DNA of 64,000 bases from Beutenbergia cavernae DSM 12333 (GTDB lineage: Bacteria > Actinomycetota > Actinomycetes > Actinomycetales > Beutenbergiaceae). The DNA is taken from NCBI RefSeq assembly GCF_000023105.1, contig NC_012669.1, positions 1,116,001-1,180,000 of the forward strand, given 5' to 3'. Of the stretch, positions 34,283-41,428 are shown in pieces; the first letter of the stretch is position 1, and each line of letters begins with the position of its first letter. The position numbers and the translations under genes are program-made. Below the pieces are notes generated by a model that was not told the DNA's origin, did no database searches, and worked only from the letters and a program-made list of their open reading frames with translations.

Positions 34283-36214
34283 ATGAGCGAGTGGATGACG
34301 TATCGATCCCTGTCGCGCGACCGGAGCGTGACGAGGCAGAAGCTCGCGCCCGGCACCGTGCGCCGCATCCTGCGCTACGCACGGCCGTACCGCTTCCTCG
34401 TGGCCGGGTTCCTCGTGCTCGTCGTCCTCGGCGCCCTGCTCATCGTCGCGACGCCGCTGCTGCTGCAGCGGATCGTCGACGACGGCGTGGCCCAGGGGAA
34501 CCGCGGCCTGGTGATCGGGCTCGCCGGCGCCGTCGCCGTCGTCGCCCTCCTCGAGGCGGGGCTCGGCGTCCTGCAACGCTGGCTCTCCGTGCGCATCGGG
34601 GAGGGGCTGATCTTCGACCTGCGCACCGACGTCTTCGCCCACGTGCAGCGACAGTCGGTCCAGTTCTTCACCCGCACGCAGACCGGGTCGCTGGTGACCC
34701 GCCTGAACTCCGACGTGATCGGGGCGCAGCAGGCGTTCACGTCGACGCTCTCGGGCGTCGTCTCGAACCTCATCTCGGTGGTTGTGGTGCTCGTCACGAT
34801 GTTCACGCTGTCGTGGCAGATCACGCTGCTCTCCCTCGTCGTCGTCCCGTTCCTGCTGCTGCCCGCGCGGCGCGTCGGGCGCCGGCTCGCCGGTCTGACC
34901 CGTGAGGGGATGCAGCTCAACGCCGAGCTCGGCAACCGGATGACGGAGCGCTTCAACGTCGCGGGCGCCATGCTCGTCAAGCTGTTCGGCTCGCCGGACC
35001 GCGAGGACGCCGAGTACGCGGACCGCGCGGGCCGGGTACGGGACATCGGCGTCCGGACGGCGATGAGCAGCCGCGTGTTCTTCGCGGCGCTGGGCGCGAT
35101 GGCCGCGCTCGCGACGGCGGCCGTCTACGGCGTCGGCGGCGTGCTCGCGATCGCCGGTTCGCTGACCATCGGCGCGCTCGTCGCGTTCGCGGGGCTGCTC
35201 GGGCGCCTGTACGGTCCGGTCGCGTCGCTGAGCAACGTGCAGGTCGACGTCATGACGGCGCTCGTCTCGTTCGAGCGGGTCTTCGAGGTGCTGGACCTCC
35301 AACCGGCGATCGAGGACCGTCCGGACGCCGTCGACCTCCCCGACGGGCCGCTGCGGGTGGAGCTGGCGGACGTCCGGTTCGCCTACCCGTCGGCGGCGAC
35401 GGCGTCCCTCGCCTCGCTCGAGGCGCCCGGGGACGCCGACGACGGCGCCGCGCCCGTCGCGCCGTCGTCGTGGGGTGCCGAGGGGGAGGCGGAGATCCTG
35501 CACGGGGTCTCGCTCGCCGTCGACCCGGGCCACGTCCTGGCGCTCGTCGGACCGTCGGGCGCCGGGAAGACGACCATCGCGAACCTCGTGGTGCGCCTGA
35601 ACGACCCGACGTCCGGCGTCGTGCGCATCGGCGGTCACGACCTGCGCGACGTGCGGCAGGGCGCCGTCCACGAGGCCGTCGGCATGGTCACGCAGGACGC
35701 GCACATGTTCCACGACACCGTGCGCGCGAACCTGGCGTACGCGCGGCCGGACGCGTCCGAGGCCCAGATGTGGGACGCGCTGCGGGGAGCCCACGTGGAC
35801 GACGTCGTCACGCGCCTGCCGCAGGGGCTCGAGACGGTCGTGGGGGAGCGGGGTCACCGCCTGTCCGGCGGCGAGAAGCAGCGGCTCGCGATCGCGCGAC
35901 TGCTGCTCCGCGCCCCTCGGGTGGTCGTGCTCGACGAGGCGACGGCGCACCTGGACTCCGAGTCGGAGGCGGCCGTCCAGCGCGCCCTCGACGCGGCGAT
36001 GACGGGGCGGACGTCGATCGTCATCGCGCACCGGCTCTCCACGGTGCGGCGCGCGGACGAGATCGTCGTCGTCGACGCGGGGGTCGTCGTCGAGCGCGGG
36101 ACGCACGCGGAGCTGCTGGCGGCGCGCGGCCTGTACGCGGAGCTGTACGCGACGCAGTTCGCCGGGGCCGACGTCGCGCCCGCGGGCGCCGGCGGCGCGA
36201 CGCCGACCGACTGA
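34283..36214 (+). CDS. ABC exporter (fused membrane and ATPase domains)
   Basis: 643 residues. Six membrane helices span about 30-320. The ATPase domain (about 345-640) has Walker A GPSGAGKTT, Q-loop MVTQDAHMF, signature LSGGEKQR, Walker B VVVLDEATAHLD and the H-loop IAHRLS. This is an MsbA/LmrA-like homodimeric exporter. A 35-residue Ala/Asp insert sits inside the first strand region of the ATPase domain (about 370-405). The ATG at 34283 is chosen; GTG 34277 is two codons upstream. Substrate unknown; export of a polymer precursor, lipid or drug are all possible. Confidence 0.93.
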   Translation: MSEWMTYRSLSRDRSVTRQKLAPGTVRRILRYARPYRFLVAGFLVLVVLGALLIVATPLLLQRIVDDGVAQGNRGLVIGLAGAVAVVALLEAGLGVLQRWLSVRIGEGLIFDLRTDVFAHVQRQSVQFFTRTQTGSLVTRLNSDVIGAQQAFTSTLSGVVSNLISVVVVLVTMFTLSWQITLLSLVVVPFLLLPARRVGRRLAGLTREGMQLNAELGNRMTERFNVAGAMLVKLFGSPDREDAEYADRAGRVRDIGVRTAMSSRVFFAALGAMAALATAAVYGVGGVLAIAGSLTIGALVAFAGLLGRLYGPVASLSNVQVDVMTALVSFERVFEVLDLQPAIEDRPDAVDLPDGPLRVELADVRFAYPSAATASLASLEAPGDADDGAAPVAPSSWGAEGEAEILHGVSLAVDPGHVLALVGPSGAGKTTIANLVVRLNDPTSGVVRIGGHDLRDVRQGAVHEAVGMVTQDAHMFHDTVRANLAYARPDASEAQMWDALRGAHVDDVVTRLPQGLETVVGERGHRLSGGEKQRLAIARLLLRAPRVVVLDEATAHLDSESEAAVQRALDAAMTGRTSIVIAHRLSTVRRADEIVVVDAGVVVERGTHAELLAARGLYAELYATQFAGADVAPAGAGGATPTD

Positions 36215-36302
36215 GGGGTCATCACCCGCACGATCCACCGGCGTCGCGGCCTCGCCTCTGCCACGATGGCCGCGACACGACGCGGTGCGGCGGAGGTGGA
36301 TC

Positions 36303-37166
36303 ATGCGGGAGTCCTGGTGGTGGCGGGCCGGTGGCCTCGTCACGATCGCCGTTCTCGCGCTCGCGGTCCTGGGTCTCGTCGTCGGCATCTTCGTGATGAC
36401 GGCCCTCGGCCAGAGGCTCGACGCCACGGCTCAGGAGTGGACCGATGGCGCCGGGTGGACCGACAACGCGGCGCTCGAGCTCTGGCGCTCGTATCTCGCC
36501 GTCCCGATCGGTGGGTTCGCCGCGCTCGCCGCGCTGACCCTGTTCGTGCGCGCGCGGCGGTGGTGGCAGCTCGTGGCCATGGCGCTCGTCGTCGGCACGG
36601 TGATGCTCGCAGCCACACTCCTCCGGGACCGTCTCGACCGCCCGTGGCACGGCCATCCCCCGCTGGAGCAGACGTTGCCGGGTGCGGCGATCGCGTTCGT
36701 CGCCGCCGCCGCGTTCGCGCTGGTGGTGGCCGTGCCGCCCGCCTGGCGGTCCGTGGCGGCGGTGAGCTCGACCGGCGTCGTCGCCCTCACGGGCCTCGCG
36801 ATCACCGCGGGCGGCGAGCGCGTCAGCGACGGCGTCGCCGCGCTGCTGGTCGTGGCCGTGCCGGGGACGATCGCGCTGGCCGTCCTCCGGGCGCTGCCGC
36901 CGGAGACCTCGCGGCGCCGCACGCGGTTCGCGGACGGGCCGTGGCTGCTGGCGTGGCTCGCCGCGACGTTCGCCGGCCTCGCACTCATCGGGACGGGCCT
37001 CGTCGGCACGGGGATGACCGACATCGCGGAGGGCATGGCTCCGCCGGTCGCCGCTGGGGCCGGGTTCTCCGCCTTCCTCTCGATCGCGTGCCTGCTGTTC
37101 ACGACGGCGGATCTCGGGTCCCGCGCGCTCCCGCCGCGGGAGGGCGGTCACGACCGCGCGAGGTAG
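36303..37166 (+). CDS. PAP2-like membrane protein with a degenerate phosphatase motif
   Basis: 287 residues with about eight hydrophobic segments. The middle, LLRDRLDRPWHGHPPLEQTLPGAAIAF, lines up with the KxxxxxxRP ... PSGH motifs of PAP2 lipid phosphatases, but PSGH is replaced by LPGA, so the catalytic His/Ser are missing there. The ATG has GGAGG 6 bases upstream. The last 19 bases overlap the 3' end of the convergent GGCT-like gene. Function unknown, probably not an active phosphatase. Confidence 0.65.
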   Translation: MRESWWWRAGGLVTIAVLALAVLGLVVGIFVMTALGQRLDATAQEWTDGAGWTDNAALELWRSYLAVPIGGFAALAALTLFVRARRWWQLVAMALVVGTVMLAATLLRDRLDRPWHGHPPLEQTLPGAAIAFVAAAAFALVVAVPPAWRSVAAVSSTGVVALTGLAITAGGERVSDGVAALLVVAVPGTIALAVLRALPPETSRRRTRFADGPWLLAWLAATFAGLALIGTGLVGTGMTDIAEGMAPPVAAGAGFSAFLSIACLLFTTADLGSRALPPREGGHDRAR

Positions 37167-37510
37167 ACCCAGGCGTGCCCGCCCCCGGCGAGCGGGGCGC
37201 TGATGCGCCGGTAGTCGGCGGACTCGTACGCGTCCGCCGCCTCGAGCTCGGAGGCCGTGAGCTCGAGCACGGTGCCGGCGACGCGGTCGGCGTCGTCACC
37301 CGTGGCGACGAGCACCGGGTGCACGGCTGCCCCGCTGACGGCGACGACGGCCGGGTCAGTGATCCTCAGCCGGCCGAGCCGGAACCCGACGACGGCGTCC
37401 TCGCAGCCGTCCAGCGTCCGGCCGAACGTCGCGAGCTGCACCGCCGGGTCGCGCAGCGTGCCGTACGAGAAGACGGGCTCGGGCGCGGGGACGGCGGACG
37501 CGTGAGGCAT
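37148..37510 (-). CDS. Gamma-glutamylcyclotransferase (AIG2/GGCT)-like protein
   Basis: 120 residues. The N-terminal VFSYGTLRDPAVQLATFGR contains the YGTLR loop that binds gamma-glutamyl substrates in the GGCT fold. The acidic TASELEAADAYESADYRRI carries the catalytic-type Glu followed by the conserved Y-R. ATG 37510 gives the family's normal length. It is convergent with the PAP2-like gene. The actual substrate may differ from gamma-glutamyl amino acids. Confidence 0.85.
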   Translation of the reverse strand: MPHASAVPAPEPVFSYGTLRDPAVQLATFGRTLDGCEDAVVGFRLGRLRITDPAVVAVSGAAVHPVLVATGDDADRVAGTVLELTASELEAADAYESADYRRISAPLAGGGHAWVYLARS

Positions 37511-37698
37511 CACGTGACGCAGTATCCCGCGGCCCCGGGTGGTGCCACGGGACCGCCACGAGGGGGCGATGTCGGCGCGCGGACGTATGCTGGACGACGC
37601 TCCCCACCACCCGCCTCCGGCCAGTGGTGGGCCCGTCGTGCTGCCCGCGCGCCGTCCCCGCCGTCTCGAACCCGCCGCCCCCACCCCGCGAAGGACGC

Positions 37699-40600
37699 AT
37701 GAAACTCACCGGACTCCTACCCGTCCTGGGCTCGGACGCGGCCGTCGCGCGCCTCGTCGAGGAGCTGCCCGCCCGCGGATCGCTCGACGCGATCGCGTCG
37801 GCCGGCGTGCGGCCCGCCCTGCTCGCGCAGCTGCTCGGTGCGGATCACCCGCGGCCGCTCGTCGTCGTCACGGCAACGGGCCGCGAGGCCGACGAGCTGG
37901 CGGCGGCGCTGCGCTGCTACGTGCCGGACGACGACGTCGCCGTGCTCCCCGCGTGGGAGACGCTGCCGCACGAGCGCCTCAGCCCGCGCAGCGACACCGT
38001 GGCGCGGCGCCTCGCCGTCCTGCGCCGGCTCGCGCACCCGGCCACCGGTGCCGACGCGCAGCCGCACACGGGCCCGATCCGCGCGCTCGTGCTGCCGGTG
38101 CGCGCCATGCTGCAGCCGGTCGTGACCGGTCTCGGGGACCTCGAACCGGTGAGCGTCCAGGTGGGCGAGACCGTCGACCTCGAGGACCTCGCGGCGAGGC
38201 TGACGGCGGCGGCGTACACGCGCACCGACATGGTGGAGCGGCGCGGCGACTTCGCCGTCCGCGGCGGCATCCTCGACGTCTTCCCGCCCACGGAGGACCA
38301 CCCCCTGCGGCTCGACTTCTGGGGCGATGAGGTCGAGGAGATCCGCTGGTTCGCCGTCGCCGACCAGCGCAGCCTCGAGATCGCGCCCGGCGGGCTGTGG
38401 GCTCCGCCCTGCCGCGAGCTGCTCCTCACACCCGAGGTGCGAGCGCGGGCGCTGGAGCTGCGCGCGCAGCTGCCGGGCGCCGTCGACATGCTCGAGAAGA
38501 TGTCCGAGGGCATCGCCGTGGAGGGGATGGAGTCGCTGGCCCCGGCGCTCGTGGACGGCATGGAGCAGGTGCTCGAGCTCGTGCCCGACGACGCCCTGCT
38601 CGTCCTCGCCGACCCGGAGCGCGTGCGCCGGCGCGCGCACGACCTCGTCGCCACGACCGAGGAGTTCCTGGCGGCGGCGTGGACCTCCGCGGCCGCCGGT
38701 GGCGCGACGCCGCTCGACCTGTCGGCGGCGAGCTTCGCCACGATCGCCGATGCGCGCGACGTCGCCCTGCGCCGCGGCCTCGGCTGGTGGACGCTCACCC
38801 CGTTCACGGCCGACGCCGAGCTCGCCGACTTCATGGAGGAGGACGCCGACGGCGGCGGCTCGACCACCGTCGTCACGATCCCCACCCGCGACGTCGAGGG
38901 CTACCACGGCGAGATCTCCCGCGCCGTCGCGGACCTCCAGGGGCTCACGCACGACGGCTGGCGCCTCGTGCTCACCACCGAGGGCGCCGGCCCGGCGCGC
39001 CGCATGGTGGAGCAGCTGCTCGCCGCGGACGTCCCGGCCCGCCTGGAACCCGACGTCGAGGACGAGCCCGAGACGGGCGTCGTCCACGTGACGACGGCGG
39101 TCATCGGCAAGGGCTTCGTGGCGCCGGAGCTGCGCCTCGCCCTGTTCTCCGAGGCCGACCTCACCGGTCGCGCCGGCACGTCCACGAAAGACATGCGCGC
39201 GCTCGCTCCGAAGCGGCGCAACGTCGTCGACCCGCTCGCGCTGCGAACCGGCGACCACGTGGTGCACGAGCAGCACGGCGTCGGGCGGTTCGTGGAGCTC
39301 GTGCAGCGCTCCATCGGGTCGGGTCCCGCCGCGGCGACCCGCGAGTACCTCGTCATCGAGTACGCGGCCTCGAAGCGGGGCCAGCCCGGCGACCGGCTCT
39401 ACGTGCCGACCGACGCGCTCGACCAGGTCACGAAGTACACCGGCGGGGAGTCGCCGTCGCTCAACAAGATGGGCGGCTCCGACTGGGCGAAGACGAAGGG
39501 CCGCGCCCGCAAGGCGGTCCGGGAGATCGCCGGCGAGCTCATCCGCCTGTACTCGGCGCGGATGGCGACGCAGGGCTTCGCGTTCTCCCCGGACACGCCG
39601 TGGCAGCGCGAGCTCGAGGACGCGTTCCCGCACATCGAGACGCCGGACCAGGTCGTCACGATCGACGAGGTGAAGGCGGACATGGAGAAGTCGGTCCCGA
39701 TGGACCGCCTCGTGTGCGGCGACGTCGGCTACGGCAAGACGGAGATCGCGATCCGTGCGGCGTTCAAGGCCGTCCAGGACGGCAAGCAGGTGGCCGTGCT
39801 CGTGCCCACCACGCTGCTCGTGCAGCAGCACTTCGAGACGTTCTCCGAGCGGTACGCCGGGTTCCCGGTGACGGTGAAGGCGCTGTCCCGGTTCCAGACC
39901 GACGCCGAGGCGACGGCGGTGCGCGAGGGGGTGCAGGACGGCTCGGTCGACGTCGTCATCGGTACCCACCGGCTCCTCACCGGCGAGGTGCGGTTCAAGG
40001 ACCTGGGGCTCGTCGTCGTCGACGAGGAGCAGCGGTTCGGCGTCGAGCACAAGGAGACGCTCAAGCAGCTGCGGACGAACGTGGACGTGCTCGCGATGAG
40101 CGCGACGCCGATCCCGCGGACGCTCGAGATGGCGGTGACGGGCATCCGGGAGATGTCCACGCTGGCGACGCCGCCCGAGGAGCGCCATCCGGTGCTCACG
40201 TTCGTCGGGGCGTACGAGGAGAAGCAGATCGCCGCGGCGATCCGGCGGGAGCTGCTCCGCGAGGGGCAGGTGTTCTACGTCCACAACCGGGTGGAGTCGA
40301 TCGAGCGGGCGGCCGCCCGGCTGCAGGAGCTCGTGCCCGAGGCGAGGATCGCCGTCGCCCACGGGAAGATGAACGAGCACCAGCTCGAGCGCGTCATCGT
40401 CGACTTCTGGGAGAAGCGGTTCGACGTGCTGGTGTGCACCACGATCATCGAGACCGGCCTCGACATCTCGAACGCGAACACGCTCATCCTCGAGCGGGCC
40501 GACGTGCTGGGGCTCTCGCAGCTGCACCAGCTCCGGGGCCGGGTCGGGCGCGGCCGGGAGCGTGCCTACTCGTACTTCCTGTACCCGCCGGAGAAGCCGC

Positions 40601-41316
40601 TCACGGAGACCGCGCACGACCGGCTCGCGACCATCGCCGCCAACACCGACCTGGGCTCCGGCATGCAGGTGGCGCTCAAGGACCTCGAGATCCGGGGTGC
40701 CGGCAACCTGCTCGGTGGCGAGCAGTCGGGTCACATCGCCGGGGTCGGCTTCGACCTCTACGTGCGGATGGTGTCCGAGGCCGTGGCGCGGTTCCGCGGC
40801 GAGGAGACGGAAGACATCACGGACGTCACGATCGAGCTGCCGATCGACGCCCACGTCCCGCACGACTACATCGCGCACGAGCGTCTGCGGCTCGAGGCGT
40901 ACGCGAAGGTCGCCGCCGCCCGTGACGAGACGGCGATCGCGGCGGTGCGCGACGAGCTGGCCGACCGCTACGGACCGGTTCCCGAACCGGTGGAGCGGCT
41001 GTTCGCCGTCGCCGCCCTGCGGGCCAAGGCGCGCGCGCACGGACTCACGGACGTCACCGTGCAGGGGCAGTTCGTGCGGTTCGCCCCGGTGGAGCTCCCG
41101 GAGTCCGCACAGCTGCGCCTCAAGCGGCTGTACCCGCGATCGGTGCTCAAGCCGGGCGTGCGCACGATCCTCGTGCCGCGGCCGACGACGGCGCTGATCG
41201 GCGGGCAGCCGCTGCGGGACTCCGAGCTGCTCACGTGGGTGAGCGAGGTCATCGACGCGATCCTCGGCGGGTCGGTCGAGGCGGCGGCAGCGCTCGCGAC
41301 GGCGTCGCGCGGCTGA
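37699..41316 (+). CDS. mfd: Transcription-repair coupling factor Mfd
   Basis: 1205 residues. It removes stalled RNA polymerase and recruits UvrA. The N-terminal UvrB-like module (about 1-400) is followed by the RNAP-interacting domain (LRTGDHVVHEQHGVGRF, about 515-580), the RecG-like translocase with Walker A GDVGYGKTE (about 675) and DEEQ box VDEEQRFG (about 774), TRG-motif region and the C-terminal D7 domain. The ATG follows AAGGACGC. It restarts the housekeeping block after the polysaccharide region. Confidence 0.98.
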   Translation: MKLTGLLPVLGSDAAVARLVEELPARGSLDAIASAGVRPALLAQLLGADHPRPLVVVTATGREADELAAALRCYVPDDDVAVLPAWETLPHERLSPRSDTVARRLAVLRRLAHPATGADAQPHTGPIRALVLPVRAMLQPVVTGLGDLEPVSVQVGETVDLEDLAARLTAAAYTRTDMVERRGDFAVRGGILDVFPPTEDHPLRLDFWGDEVEEIRWFAVADQRSLEIAPGGLWAPPCRELLLTPEVRARALELRAQLPGAVDMLEKMSEGIAVEGMESLAPALVDGMEQVLELVPDDALLVLADPERVRRRAHDLVATTEEFLAAAWTSAAAGGATPLDLSAASFATIADARDVALRRGLGWWTLTPFTADAELADFMEEDADGGGSTTVVTIPTRDVEGYHGEISRAVADLQGLTHDGWRLVLTTEGAGPARRMVEQLLAADVPARLEPDVEDEPETGVVHVTTAVIGKGFVAPELRLALFSEADLTGRAGTSTKDMRALAPKRRNVVDPLALRTGDHVVHEQHGVGRFVELVQRSIGSGPAAATREYLVIEYAASKRGQPGDRLYVPTDALDQVTKYTGGESPSLNKMGGSDWAKTKGRARKAVREIAGELIRLYSARMATQGFAFSPDTPWQRELEDAFPHIETPDQVVTIDEVKADMEKSVPMDRLVCGDVGYGKTEIAIRAAFKAVQDGKQVAVLVPTTLLVQQHFETFSERYAGFPVTVKALSRFQTDAEATAVREGVQDGSVDVVIGTHRLLTGEVRFKDLGLVVVDEEQRFGVEHKETLKQLRTNVDVLAMSATPIPRTLEMAVTGIREMSTLATPPEERHPVLTFVGAYEEKQIAAAIRRELLREGQVFYVHNRVESIERAAARLQELVPEARIAVAHGKMNEHQLERVIVDFWEKRFDVLVCTTIIETGLDISNANTLILERADVLGLSQLHQLRGRVGRGRERAYSYFLYPPEKPLTETAHDRLATIAANTDLGSGMQVALKDLEIRGAGNLLGGEQSGHIAGVGFDLYVRMVSEAVARFRGEETEDITDVTIELPIDAHVPHDYIAHERLRLEAYAKVAAARDETAIAAVRDELADRYGPVPEPVERLFAVAALRAKARAHGLTDVTVQGQFVRFAPVELPESAQLRLKRLYPRSVLKPGVRTILVPRPTTALIGGQPLRDSELLTWVSEVIDAILGGSVEAAAALATASRG

Positions 41317-41329
41317 GGGCGCTCACGGA

Positions 41330-41396
41330 TCACCCCGCGACGGGGCCGATCTCACCCGGCGGCCCACTTCCTGGCGCGCGAGCGGCGGTCTAGCGT
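41330..41396 (+). promoter_or_regulatory. Tandem TCACCC-box promoter of the secreted phosphoesterase
   Basis: TCACCCC at 41330 and TCACCC at 41352 (22 bp apart). The -10 TAGCGT is at 41391-41396, exactly 39 bp after the second box and 61 after the first, the same geometry as at 13820. It begins 14 bases after the mfd stop, so this gene is not simply read through from mfd. Confidence 0.68.
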
Positions 41397-41428
41397 CGGA
41401 TCGTCGGGGCCGAGCGAGGAGTCCGCCC

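Noticed and set aside
36222-36267. TCACCC at 36222 with CACGAT 40 bp downstream as a sixth two-box promoter
   Set aside because: The partner box expected near 36200 is absent, so only half of the pattern is present.
7871-37698. Recent horizontal island with mobile-element boundaries
   Set aside because: I found no integrase, transposase, flanking direct repeats or composition change; the two tRNAs in the window are not at its ends.
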